Of a DNA stretch of 30,245 nt, positions 1 through 7,900 are shown in pieces. Position numbers and translations under genes: made by a program. Origin of the DNA: GCA-003244245 sp035997545. GTDB lineage: Bacteria; Actinomycetota; Actinomycetes; Mycobacteriales; Pseudonocardiaceae. The DNA lies in NCBI GenBank assembly GCA_035997545.1, contig DASYIL010000095.1, forward strand, positions 1-30,245, read 5' to 3'. The notes beneath the pieces are model-generated. The model saw nothing but the letters and a program-made list of their open reading frames with translations. It did not search any database and was not told where the DNA came from. The stretch's first letter is position 1, and every line of letters starts with the position of its first letter.

Positions 1-74
1 CCTTCACAAATTCCGACCCCAGGGTAAGAAGTGGGTCCGAACGCTCGGGCCCAGTTCCATCGGAAGGAACCCGC

Positions 75-326
75 ATGAGCTTTGTCCGTACAAGCCTCGT
101 CGCCGCCGCGCTGGTCGGCTCGACCCTCGTCGGAGGAGCACTCGGCGCCGCCATGTTCAGCGGCGCCTTCGCCCAGGCAAGTACCACCCCGAGCCCCAGC
201 CCAGGGCCGACCAACACCGAGTCAACCGGCACGTTCCACCCCAATGAAAACCCAACCCACGAGTCCCACGAGAGCGCGCAGCGCGAAGCGCAGGAGAACG
301 CCGGCCAAATGCCCACGGTGCCGTAG
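75..326 (+). CDS. Small secreted hypothetical protein
   Basis: This 83-residue protein begins with a typical Sec signal: a short N-terminus with one Arg (residue 5), a hydrophobic Ala/Leu/Val/Gly core over about residues 8-27, and a likely cleavage near AFAQA (residues 31-35). The mature part is about 50 residues, rich in Pro, Ser, Thr, Glu and His and with no cysteine, so it is probably disordered. The ATG follows a GGAAGGAAC ribosome-binding site at good spacing. A hairpin lies 24 bp after the stop, which supports a monocistronic unit. I recognise no family and can only call it an exported protein of unknown role. Confidence 0.7.
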   Translation: MSFVRTSLVAAALVGSTLVGGALGAAMFSGAFAQASTTPSPSPGPTNTESTGTFHPNENPTHESHESAQREAQENAGQMPTVP

Positions 327-349
327 GACTCAGACACCTCTAGGCAACC

Positions 350-389
350 GCCCCGCCGGGCCACCCGATATGCCAGGTTCCGGCGGGGC
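350..389. terminator. GC-rich hairpin after the small secreted gene
   Basis: GCCCCGCCGG at 350-359 pairs perfectly with CCGGCGGGGC at 380-389 across a 20-nt loop. It begins 24 bp after the stop at 326. There is no U-tract, which is common for actinobacterial terminators. I see no other feature in 390-602. Confidence 0.5.
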
Positions 390-602
390 CAACGGCGCAG
401 CCCGGCCTCCAGGTTGGTCACGGACGGAACGGCCGGCTCCCACGAAGCAACGGGCGCTCTGGGCCCAGGCCGGAACGCTAGCCGTGGGTGAAGGCGCAGC
501 CTTCCAAACTGCGGCTCACGTGTGATCTCGTCAGCGAGCCGTCAGCGGAAGGCGGGTCGATTCACACGAGCGCGTAGCCGCAAGGAACGGCACATACCAC
601 CA

Positions 603-1676
603 TCAAGTGGCCGTCGCCTCGAGCTCCCGCTCGGCCTCGGATAGAACCTCCTCCGGTTCGCGCTCCATGTTCTTGGACCACCGACCGGCGTTGGCGGCGG
701 CGGTGAGTCTGCACCGGTAGTGGAATGCCGCCTGCGCGTCGCGGGCGTTGTTCTCCTTGCCTGCCCATGTCTTGATCGTCAGGCCCTGGAGCGCCCGTGC
801 GTAGGAGAAGCTGATCATCCACGGCAGGCCCTCGACCTTGCTCATCGCGTTGAGGTGGGCGCTGGAGTAGAAATCGCTCTGGCCACCCGACAAGAACACA
901 ATCCCCGGGACCGCGGGCGGGACCGTGTGGCGGAGACATCGCAGCGTTCGCTCTGCGACCTCGTCGACGCTGGCGCGGTCCTCGGCGTCGTAGCCAGTAA
1001 CCACCATGTTGGTCTTGAGTAGCATGCCTTCCAACGCCACCCGTTGGCGGTGCAGCTCCCGAAAGACCTCGTGGAGTGTCTCGAGGGTGACCTCGTAGGA
1101 GCGCTCGATCGGGTGCGCGCCATTCATGATCGTCTCGGGCTCAACCATGGGAACGAGCCCGGCCTCCTGGGCCAGCGCCGCATAGCGCGCCTGGCAGTGC
1201 GCGTTGACCTCCAGGCAGTACCGCGTGGGAAGGTCCTCATCGATGTTGATAACTGTCCGCCACTTGGTGAAGCGGGCGCCCAACTCCCGGTATTCCTTGA
1301 GCCGGTCGCGCAGCCCGTCGAGCCCCTCGGTGACCTTTTCACGAGGCGAGCCAGCCAACGGCTTGGCACCGGTGTCGACCTTGATGCCCGGAGCGATTCC
1401 GCGCTCGGCCAGGTACTGGGGAAACGGTGTGCCGTCGGACGTGGACTGTCTGATCGTCTCGTCGTAGAGGATCACACCGCCGATGCACTGCTCGATTCCC
1501 TCGGTGGTGAACATCAGCTCGCGGAAGCGTCGGCGCGTCTCCTCGGTCGACTCGATGCCCTCGCCCTCCAGGCGCTTGCTCATGGTGCCGGTGCTCTCGT
1601 CGGCGGCCAGGATGCCCCGGCCGCCAGCGAGGATCGCACGCGCTGTAGATTCCAGGTCACGGGTAGAGGCGGTCAT
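603..1676 (-). CDS. Class I fructose-bisphosphate aldolase
   Basis: A 357-residue cytosolic aldolase of the Schiff-base (class I) type. It interconverts fructose-1,6-bisphosphate with dihydroxyacetone phosphate and glyceraldehyde-3-phosphate in glycolysis and gluconeogenesis. The length fits the eukaryotic-like class I family. Visible motifs are LAADEST near residue 24 (active-site Asp), the TKWR Lys, the MVEPE glutamates and LLKTNMV, which carries the Schiff-base Lys, followed by FLSGGQS for phosphate binding. The start ATG is preceded by GGAAGGAG at suitable spacing. It is monocistronic. It lacks the metal-binding His set of class II enzymes. The gene looks intact, unlike many neighbours. 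Confidence 0.95.
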   Translation of the reverse strand: MTASTRDLESTARAILAGGRGILAADESTGTMSKRLEGEGIESTEETRRRFRELMFTTEGIEQCIGGVILYDETIRQSTSDGTPFPQYLAERGIAPGIKVDTGAKPLAGSPREKVTEGLDGLRDRLKEYRELGARFTKWRTVINIDEDLPTRYCLEVNAHCQARYAALAQEAGLVPMVEPETIMNGAHPIERSYEVTLETLHEVFRELHRQRVALEGMLLKTNMVVTGYDAEDRASVDEVAERTLRCLRHTVPPAVPGIVFLSGGQSDFYSSAHLNAMSKVEGLPWMISFSYARALQGLTIKTWAGKENNARDAQAAFHYRCRLTAAANAGRWSKNMEREPEEVLSEAERELEATAT

Positions 1677-1741
1677 CGGATGACTCCTTCCTATATCGTG
1701 TTTCTCACATCGTGGTTGCCGACTTGGTACCAGCCAACAGC

Positions 1742-1757
1742 CTAGGCGTGCGCCTAG
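1742..1757. promoter_or_regulatory. Palindrome upstream of the aldolase gene
   Basis: CTAGGCG-TG-CGCCTAG is a perfect 7-bp inverted repeat with a 2-nt centre, about 65 bp upstream of the aldolase start. Its position and compact symmetry suit a dimeric repressor or activator site, but no regulator can be named and chance is possible. Confidence 0.3.
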
Positions 1758-1856
1758 CGTCGAGGCATGCTCAGGCCAGAGAGTGCCTCGAAACCCAGAC
1801 CACCGCTCTCTCGCTCCTCCGGTTCCGTCTCATTATCGTCTCGATTGCACCCAAGG

Positions 1857-2240
1857 TCACGCCAGTTCCGACCTTGAGCGTTTCCAACAGGGCGCCTGGG
1901 CTGGCGGGACGCGTGCGAGGCCGCCCCTCAGCAGCTGGTCAGGACCAACTAGTTCGGGTTCGCTCCACCAACGGTGGCCGAGGAGTCCCGCTTTCTCGTT
2001 GGCGGTGTGTCTGGGGTCGTAGGGTGGGCGTGGTGTGGGTGATGCGGGTGAGGTAGACGGTTTCGTGGCGGTGGTTTTCTTGGCTTCGGTAGCGGAAGCG
2101 GGTGTCGCGGTCCCAGAGGTGGGGTCCGAGGTGGTCGAGGAGGATGCCGGTTTCCTCGGCGAGTTCGCGGCGGGCGGTGTCGGGTAGGGCCTCGCCGGGG
2201 TCAGCACCGCCGCCGGGCAGCTCCCACCAGTGGTGATCGG
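1857..2240 (-). pseudogene. Broken Nudix hydrolase
   Basis: Read on the minus strand from about 2240, one frame gives HHWWELPGGGADPGE followed by ARRELAEETGI, a perfect Nudix box (Gx5Ex7REUxEExGU). This frame reaches a stop shortly after VYLTRITHT. The adjacent frame continues the family's C-terminal part as HTANEKAGLLGHRWWSEPEL and ends at 1857. A single frame change near 2040 therefore splits the gene. The N-terminal strand before HHWWE is also missing: no start codon or typical beta-strand precedes it, so the gene is both truncated and frameshifted. Intact members hydrolyse nucleoside diphosphates linked to other moieties. Family assignment is secure; the substrate cannot be told. Confidence 0.8.
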
Positions 2241-2521
2241 CTCGTTTAGAACAGGGTTGGCGGGGCGCTGGCGGTGGCCGGTGCGGAGGTTATCAGCGGT
2301 TCGCTTGGCTCGACGGCCAGGCGCGCCGACAACGCGGAGTGGTCACTGAGACAGTCGACGCGCGCCATGGTGGTGGTAGTCGCAGGACACCAGCGTAGCG
2401 GCGAGGTCGGCGGTGCTGCGGACATACCCGACTGGGGCGGCGAGGCATCGGCTCAGCCTGCCTCCAGCTCGTGATTCGACAGCGCAACAGTGCCGACCCG
2501 GGGGACCGGCGAGGCACAACT

Positions 2522-3868
2522 CTAGGCCGGGGCGATCCTCGGCGAGAGCGGGGCGGCCACGCCGGTGTGGCTCAGCGACTTGCCGGTGGTTTCCGGGGCG
2601 AGCAGTTGGGACACGACGGCGCCGATCACGCATATCGCCGCCGCGATCACCATGCACCACCGCAGGCCGATGGTCTCGATCCCGATCGGGAGCAGGAACG
2701 TGCCCGCCGCAGCCCCGATCCGGCTGACCGCGTTGGCGATGCCCACCCCGGTGGCCCGCACATCGGTCGGGAACACCTCGATCGGGTACACGGCGGTGAG
2801 ATTGCCGGCCAGGGCGTTGAAGAACGCGAAGACCGCGAAGGCACCGACCAACACCATCGGCGGCGCACTGGCCCACAGCCCGATGACCAGCAACGCCACC
2901 GCCATGACCCAAAACGGGCCGATCAGCTGCTTACGGCGCCCGACCAGCTCGATCGTCAGCATGCCAGCGATCGCCCCGATGAACGCGATGCCGTTGGCGA
3001 AGATCGTGCCCGCCATCTCGTTCAGCTTCAGCGACCCGAACACCTTCGGGGCGAACGTAAAAATCGCGAAATACGGCGTCACCACACAGATATAGAAGGT
3101 GCAGACGAAAAAGATGCGCGAGCGCATCCCCCGGGCAAACAGCTGCCGCCAGCCGGCCTCGTTCTTGGTGTCCGAGCCGTAGTCGGCCTCGGCCATATGC
3201 TCCTCGCCACCGAGGTAACGGTCGATGATCGCGCGGGCCTCATCAGTGCGCCCATGCAGCATCAGCCAGCGCGGCGACTCGGGCAGCCCGATGCGCAGCC
3301 CCAGCACGACCAGCGCCGGAATCGCGCTGGTAGCCAGCGTCGAGCGCCAGCTCCAGCCCAGGCCCTCCAACAGGCCGTAGGCGGCCACCACCGAGATCAG
3401 ATAGCCGCCGTACCAGAAGACGATCATGTAGGACACCCGGCGGCCACGCCCGTGGGCTGGCACGAACTCCGCAAGCATCGACGAGCCGATGGAGTACTCG
3501 GCCCCGATGGCGATACCCAGCAGCAGCCGCACGACAAACAACTGCCACCCCTCAGTGACGAACGCCTGCAACACGCCCAGGACCACGAACAGGCAGATGT
3601 CGACCAGGAACAGCTGCTTGCGACCGAACCGGTCGGTGAGGAAACCACCGATCGGCGCGCCGAAGAAGATGCCGATCAGCGACGACGCCCCGATCAGGCC
3701 AGCCCACACCGGCGAGATCCCGAGCTCCTTCGACAGCGGCACCAGCACCACGCTGAGCACCCCAAGGTCGAACCCATCGAGGCCCTCACCCCACGCCGTG
3801 GCCAGCGTCAGCCGCCGCAGGAAGCCCTTGTCGCCGAACTCCTTCATGCTCTTCGTGGCCTGCGCCAT
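2522..3868 (-). CDS. MFS transporter, sugar-porter/metabolite:H+ symporter type
   Basis: A 12-helix major facilitator of about 448 residues in the inner membrane. Signature motifs are visible: GGFLTDRFGRKQ in the loop between helices 2 and 3, the R-x-G-R type loop GRGRRVSY, and PESPRWL at the end of the sixth helix region, which is the sugar-porter hallmark. YPIEVFPTDVRATGVG in the second half matches the same group. Longer reading frames start at 4000, but the ATG at 3868 (MAQATKSMKEF) has an AGGAGAG ribosome-binding site and removes an implausible Arg/Pro-rich leader. It stands alone between a Nudix remnant and a degenerate stretch. The substrate is unknown; sugars, aromatic acids or other organic acids are all possible. 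Confidence 0.88.
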   Translation of the reverse strand: MAQATKSMKEFGDKGFLRRLTLATAWGEGLDGFDLGVLSVVLVPLSKELGISPVWAGLIGASSLIGIFFGAPIGGFLTDRFGRKQLFLVDICLFVVLGVLQAFVTEGWQLFVVRLLLGIAIGAEYSIGSSMLAEFVPAHGRGRRVSYMIVFWYGGYLISVVAAYGLLEGLGWSWRSTLATSAIPALVVLGLRIGLPESPRWLMLHGRTDEARAIIDRYLGGEEHMAEADYGSDTKNEAGWRQLFARGMRSRIFFVCTFYICVVTPYFAIFTFAPKVFGSLKLNEMAGTIFANGIAFIGAIAGMLTIELVGRRKQLIGPFWVMAVALLVIGLWASAPPMVLVGAFAVFAFFNALAGNLTAVYPIEVFPTDVRATGVGIANAVSRIGAAAGTFLLPIGIETIGLRWCMVIAAAICVIGAVVSQLLAPETTGKSLSHTGVAAPLSPRIAPA

Positions 3869-4276
3869 CTCGCACCCACTCTCCTGCCGGCCGTCATGGT
3901 TCTGAGCAAAGATAATCACCGCGCCGGGCCGCCGCGGCCGGGAGCGCGCCGGTCGGGCCGGCGGCCCCTGGACCATGCGCGGACTACGAGCCATGATCAT
4001 TTGTTCTGATGCAAGTCAGAGCCGGTATGGCAGTGTTCGGTAATCCATCGCACTGAGGAGTCAGGCCAGCCCCTTGCTGGGATCCTTGCCTGTTTCCATA
4101 CGGGCATCGCTTTGGACGTTCTGCATGCAGGCTGGTCCCCTGACCGGCGCAAGCAGCGTCCTGCCCCACTCTTCGAGGACACCCACGAAGGGACTGGGCG
4201 CCGGCCTTGCCCGCTGTGCTCGGGTCAGCCGCCTCGGCGGGGTGCTGGTGCCTCACCGTCTGCCTTACTAGCGATC
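3869..4276. other. Gap without a recognisable gene
   Basis: No frame here gives a protein I recognise, and codon bias is inconsistent on both strands. It lies between the MFS start and an eroded recombinase. The MFS promoter should lie near its left end. Confidence 0.5.
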
Positions 4277-4324
4277 ATCGTGGGGCTGCCTCCGGATCAC
4301 ATCGTGGGGCTGCCTCCGGATCAC
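4277..4324. repeat. Exact 24-bp tandem duplication
   Basis: The unit ATCGTGGGGCTGCCTCCGG plus ATCAC occurs twice, head to tail, at 4277-4300 and 4301-4324, with no mismatch. It sits at the 3' end of the recombinase remnant. It is one of several exact short tandem duplications in the window. Confidence 0.9.
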
Positions 4325-4640
4325 AAGGACGCGAAGCCCTTGAGCACGTCGTAGCGGCGCTCGGCTTCGATTCGTAGCGGATCAAGCACCATCTTCCACT
4401 CGGCAGACTGTCTCGACCAGCTCGCCCAGGTGAGGCAGGGCGCGGCGAGATCCAGCACGATCAGAGCTGCCGAGCCAGGTCTGCCGATGATCTCCAATAT
4501 CCTGACGGCGTCCTCTGAGGCGACCGTGCGGCCGAAGTGGTAGTCCTGCGTTCACCGACACCTGGAACCGCCCAAGCTGGTCGGCGATCTCGCGTGCGGT
4601 GATCCCGGCATCGTCGAGGAGCGTGGCGGCTGACAGTCAC
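4321..4640 (-). pseudogene. Tyrosine recombinase (phage integrase) C-terminal remnant
   Basis: On the minus strand from about 4640 one frame reads SAATLLDDAGITAREIADQL. This matches the helix following the catalytic HxLR region of actinobacterial tyrosine recombinases, whose usual continuation is LGHSxVSMTQDxYxGR. Here it reads LGRFQVSVN and then shifts frame to DYHFGRTVASEDAVRILEII, so the segment with the catalytic Tyr is damaged: the expected Tyr context survives only as DYHFGR. The second frame continues to a TGA at 4321 with an unassigned tail ending VLKGFASL. Everything upstream (core-binding domain, catalytic Arg) is gone. It is a scar of an integrated element. Family confidence is good; its precise limits are uncertain. 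Confidence 0.65.
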
Positions 4641-4798
4641 CGGGCCTCGCCGCTGGCCCAGCCGTTATGCAGGTCGTCGGGTAGCCGAAGGCGCCAAGAT
4701 GGCGAGGCTGGCGAGCGCTGGGGGTGCCATGGCTGACGACTCTCTCAGTGGCCGCAGGGTGTTGTGGGGTGGTTCGCAGGTGGTCCAGTGGGGCTCTG

Positions 4799-4978
4799 CT
4801 AGCCGAAGTCCACCCACGTCACGATGAGTACGTCGACCCGGTTCTGGTCGGTGAGCAGCAGATAGGTGATCAGCCCGCGGCCGCCGCCGAAGGTCAACTG
4901 GTAGACCCCGCCGTCCGGGTTGTCGGCGTTGATCGGCTCGGGCACGAGCGAGAGCACCTCAGCGCTGTAGTCCCTCAG
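4799..4978 (-). pseudogene. Possible RelE/ParE-like toxin remnant
   Basis: A 60-codon open stretch on the minus strand begins directly after in-frame stops, with no good start codon. Its second half reads VYQLTFGGGRGLITYLLLTD then QNRVDVLIVTW. This resembles the last strands of RelE-family toxins, in which an Arg-rich strand leads to a hydrophobic VDVL strand. The N-terminal helices are missing and no antitoxin gene is seen beside it. I treat it as a 5'-truncated relic; the family call is tentative. Confidence 0.35.
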
Positions 4979-5129
4979 CTACTAATATCTGCAGCAGCGG
5001 TTATGCAGCTAGCCGCTTTCCACAGCACATGCTGACGGGGAGCGCTATTGCTTGTGTCGATAATGCCGCCGCGTTCGTCGCGACCCGGGCACGCCGACGG
5101 CTCCTAGTCGCGGAGAGTCTGGGACAGAC

Positions 5130-5579
5130 ATGCGTGATCGCGAACCCACCGCATCGTGGTTCCCCGCCGCTGTGGCCGGCCCGATGAAGCGAGTGACCGC
5201 GCTGCCCGGGACAGGCTCGGCCCCCGAAACGTGGTTGACGGTGACCGCTTTGCCCCGCTCCGAGCGGGGAGTACTGGTGCTGCGAGTCGTCGGTGAGGTC
5301 GACCTGGCCACCGTCGGGCGACTGCGGGAAGGCCTGCACACCTACGTGCTCGGCACCCATCCCGGGGTGGTGCTGGACTGCACCGGGGTGTCATTCCTTG
5401 GTGCCTGTGGGATCAGCCTCCTACTCCACATCACCGCCCAGGCCCGCGACCAAGGGGTGACCCTGCGACTGGTGACACACCACCACGGGGTGCTACGCGC
5501 CCTAGAGGTCACCGGGGTGAACCGACTAGTGCGTCGCGCTGCCACGGTGGCCGAGGCCATCGTGCAATGCTCGACCTGA
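5130..5579 (+). CDS. STAS-domain protein, anti-sigma factor antagonist-like
   Basis: A 149-residue protein with a STAS domain over about residues 35-145: VLVLRVVGEVDLATVGRL, then HPGVVLDCTGVSFLGACGIS, then helices ending VAEAIV. Such proteins bind anti-sigma kinases and free stress sigma factors, and phosphorylation of a Ser/Thr in the loop before the second helix normally switches them. Here that loop reads FLGACGIS rather than the usual D-S-S/T-G, so no phosphoacceptor is present at the usual place. The chosen ATG has GGGA 7 nt upstream; ATG at 5184 is an alternative with a poorer site. It converges on the GAF-ANTAR gene 36 bp away. Confidence 0.85.
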   Translation: MRDREPTASWFPAAVAGPMKRVTALPGTGSAPETWLTVTALPRSERGVLVLRVVGEVDLATVGRLREGLHTYVLGTHPGVVLDCTGVSFLGACGISLLLHITAQARDQGVTLRLVTHHHGVLRALEVTGVNRLVRRAATVAEAIVQCST

Positions 5580-5615
5580 CCCGGCGTCGCCTCGAAACGA
5601 TGAGCCACGATCTGG

Positions 5616-6431
5616 TCAGTCGCGGGGCTGGAAGGCGCCCGGCTCTGGTGACCTGCCGCCGACAGCCGTAACAATCTCGGCCGCCAGCTCGCGGAGCTTG
5701 ATGTTGCGGTTTTGTGAGGCCCGCCGAAGTATCGCGTACGCGGTGCCGGCGTCGCAGCGCTGTTGGGCCATCATGATCCCGATAGCCTGGTCGATGACCG
5801 CACGCGAGGTTAATGCCTGGTGCAGATCCTGCGACAGCAGCGCCTGATCGGCCATCCTTACCGCGACGGCCACCGCGCCGGCGGCGTTACCAGCGAACAC
5901 CTCCAGCTGTGTCCGGCTCTCCTCCCTATACCCACCAGGCCACGTCGAGTAGAAGTTGTAACACCCCATCAGCCCGGTAGGACTGCTCAGCGGCAACCCC
6001 AGACACGAGCGAACACCCCGCGCATGCGCAGCCCGGCAGAACCCTGCCCACCGCAACTCGGTGGTGGTGTCCGCGACGTAATTGACCTTCCCGGTGGTCA
6101 GGGTGTCCACACAAGGCCCTTCCCCCAGGTCGTACTGCAGCTGATCAACCCCCAGCGTCCAGTCATCACTGGCGGCCAGGGTCACCGGTAGGGAGTCCTG
6201 ACGGACCGTGACGCCACACGAGCTGCCCTCGGGCAACGCTCGCACCGTGAGCTGGGCCAGACGATCAAGGAAACCGCGCAGCGTGTCGGTGCTTAACAGC
6301 AACGCCTGCAACTCCGTCAACCACGCAGGATCAGACGAAGACGACGAGGCGGACAACACGACAGGCACCAGCCGATCCGTGGGTATCGTCCCCAACGGCC
6401 ACCGCAGATGCCACGTCCGAATGGCGTGCAC
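5616..6431 (-). CDS. GAF and ANTAR domain regulator
   Basis: This protein has a GAF domain over about residues 55-195 and an ANTAR RNA-binding domain at about 205-255. The ANTAR part reads ALTSRAVIDQAIGIMMAQQ then CDAGTAYAILRRASQNRN, the classic helical pattern. ANTAR proteins bind paired hexanucleotide hairpins in nascent RNA and act as antiterminators; the GAF domain probably senses a small ligand or redox state. The GAF part has GEGPCVDTL, typical of the actinobacterial group. The GTG at 6431 is the longest start, but its ribosome-binding site is weak and an in-frame GTG further in may be used. Neighbours (STAS, MEDS remnant) suggest a stress-signalling cluster. Confidence 0.88.
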   Translation of the reverse strand: MHAIRTWHLRWPLGTIPTDRLVPVVLSASSSSSDPAWLTELQALLLSTDTLRGFLDRLAQLTVRALPEGSSCGVTVRQDSLPVTLAASDDWTLGVDQLQYDLGEGPCVDTLTTGKVNYVADTTTELRWAGFCRAAHARGVRSCLGLPLSSPTGLMGCYNFYSTWPGGYREESRTQLEVFAGNAAGAVAVAVRMADQALLSQDLHQALTSRAVIDQAIGIMMAQQRCDAGTAYAILRRASQNRNIKLRELAAEIVTAVGGRSPEPGAFQPRD

Positions 6432-6759
6432 GAAAAAACCCCGGCAACACCCCTACCTTACCCCCTAGCAGCACGACCCAAGCCGACGGCCTGGCCTAAC
6501 CATCAGCGTTCAGCCGCAGAGGATGCCCGTCGGGGATCTTTGTCCCCTCAACAGTCCCCGGGATCGTCCTACGCCGCCTCGCCGGTAACAACAGCGCCTA
6601 CGACGTCGCTTCCGCGAGCTTCCGCGATGGCGCCAGCGCCATCCTTGACACCCTCGACGCAGTGCAGAGGCCGGCCGGGTATGAGGGAACGGAGGTAGCA
6701 CAGGTCGAGCCCACCAGCCACCCGCCGTGCCAAATCCGTGCCAGATACAGCGCCGTGCG
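6432..6759. other. Degenerate stretch with partial reading frames
   Basis: No complete gene is visible. On the plus strand about 6550-6740, GC3-rich codons give RLAGNNSAYDVASASFRDG and onward; on the minus strand 6569-6763 a 64-codon frame ends VVGAVVTGEAA. Neither matches a family I can name, and an exact 10-bp duplication interrupts the area. It is probably eroded coding DNA. Confidence 0.35.
6608..6627. repeat. Exact 10-bp tandem duplication
   Basis: GCTTCCGCGA is repeated head to tail at 6608-6617 and 6618-6627. A 10-bp change is not a multiple of three and would shift any frame crossing it. Confidence 0.8.
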
Positions 6760-6972
6760 TCATCGATGGATTGCAGCCAACTCATCAGGTTCGATGTAGT
6801 ACAGGTTCTCCAGCACGGTAGAACCTATGAGCACCTTGGGGTGGATCCTCATGATGTCGATGAGCAGGTCGCCGCGGACCGGTCGAGGCCATACAGGCAG
6901 AGCATGACCTGCGGGTGGCGGGGCATGAACCGGTAAGCTCGGGCTCGTAGCTGACGAGGTTGGCAGCTCCGA
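6760..6972 (-). pseudogene. Broken MEDS-domain sensor (DcmR-type), 3' part
   Basis: Three minus-strand frames must be joined to recover the end of a MEDS domain: GAANLVSYEPEL, then RFMPRHPQVMLCLYGLDR, then GDLLIDIMRIHPKVLIG with TVLENLYYIEPDEL before the stop at 6760. This order is that of the C-terminal half of MEDS sensory domains, which end in HPxVxxGGxxxENPYY followed by a Pro-Glu turn. MEDS domains often belong to STAS- or anti-sigma-linked sensors, which fits the neighbouring STAS and GAF-ANTAR genes. At least two indels (about 6875 and 6935) and loss of the 5' half make it a pseudogene. Confidence 0.7.
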
Positions 6973-7161
6973 TGGTTCAGTCACCGCCCAGGTCACCTGG
7001 CCGTTTAGATGCCGCTGGCGTCGAGTAGTTCCTTGCCGGGCGCCGCATCAGCCAACCGCCGGGAATTGGCGTTGTGCTACGCGTAGAACTTCATGCTCGT
7101 TATGAAAACTTATCCAACGAGCAGGGCTAGCAGGAGTAGATCGCTAGCCAAGTGAAGATCA

Positions 7162-7893
7162 ATGGAGCACTATACACATATGGGGCCACTATCTTCGAGT
7201 GAAAAATATCACAGGGCGTGCTCAAAAGTGAGGCTATGTGAGCAGTCGGTGACTGCTCGTCGACGGATATGCCGCCGGCTCACCCTCGCCGTCGCGGCAA
7301 CCGCCATGGCTCTTGCGCCGATAGCATGCGCCCACCAGGGACCCCAGACCCCTGCGGCGACACCCGCCAGCCACGAACTCCTGAATCCCCCGGCCTTGTC
7401 CGGCAGTGGCGTTCTCAGCCCGCCGAACCCGGCCGCCAAGGCCGTCACCTACAACCCGGCCCTAGCGCCAGTCGACGCAGCCATCCTGGCCAACCTGACG
7501 CCGGCGGGCTCCGACCACTCCAGCACCGTGGCGACGTTGGTAGTCGCCGGGCTGCTACCCAACCGGGGCTATGCCGTTCACGCGCACACCAACGCCTGTG
7601 GCGCCACCGGCGAAGACGCAGGGCCGCACTACCAAAATCGCGTTGACCCCGCCGCGACGCCCCAAGCGCCATCGACCAATCCCGAGTACGCCAACCCGCG
7701 CAACGAGATCTGGCTAGACATGCGCACCAACGCGGACGGCTCCGGCACCTCCAGCACCACCGTGCCCTTCACCTTCACCGACCGGACACCCGGATCGATC
7801 GTGGTACACGAGGCGATGACCACCGCAACGGCCCCGGGCCAGGCAGGCGAAGCGGGTGCCCGGATCGCCTGCCTCACCCTGTCCCGCCAGTGA
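7162..7893 (+). CDS. SodC-like superoxide dismutase family protein, probably Cu-only and exported
   Basis: The C-terminal 150 residues show a Cu/Zn-SOD fold. AVHAHTNACG supplies two copper His and the disulfide Cys, GPHYQN the bridging His, VVHEAMT the fourth copper His, and GARIACLTL the active-site Arg and second Cys. The usual two extra zinc His are not seen in the intervening loop (only the Asp in IWLDMRT is a candidate), and the loop after VVHE is short. Both recall Cu-only enzymes such as mycobacterial SodC. The N-terminus has a twin-Arg-like basic stretch, a hydrophobic core and APIAC, a weak lipobox. The true start is uncertain: ATG 7162 gives an overlong leader, and GTG 7249 just before the signal is plausible. 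It would detoxify superoxide outside the membrane. Confidence 0.78.
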   Translation: MEHYTHMGPLSSSEKYHRACSKVRLCEQSVTARRRICRRLTLAVAATAMALAPIACAHQGPQTPAATPASHELLNPPALSGSGVLSPPNPAAKAVTYNPALAPVDAAILANLTPAGSDHSSTVATLVVAGLLPNRGYAVHAHTNACGATGEDAGPHYQNRVDPAATPQAPSTNPEYANPRNEIWLDMRTNADGSGTSSTTVPFTFTDRTPGSIVVHEAMTTATAPGQAGEAGARIACLTLSRQ

Positions 7894-7900
7894 CGATAGC

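Noticed and set aside
2471..4009. A 512-codon plus-strand open frame antisense to the MFS gene
   Set aside because: It is Arg/His/Gln-rich with no family likeness, a frequent by-product of GC3-biased coding on the other strand. The minus strand has a clear transporter with a ribosome-binding site.
3997..4182. Minus-strand frame ending HCHTGSDLHQNK as a transposase remnant
   Set aside because: No catalytic motif or terminal repeats visible; likeness is too weak.
6990..7100. Minus-strand scrap NANSRRLADAAPGKELLDAS before a TAA
   Set aside because: Looks like the end of a coding region, but it is too short to assign and has several stops upstream.
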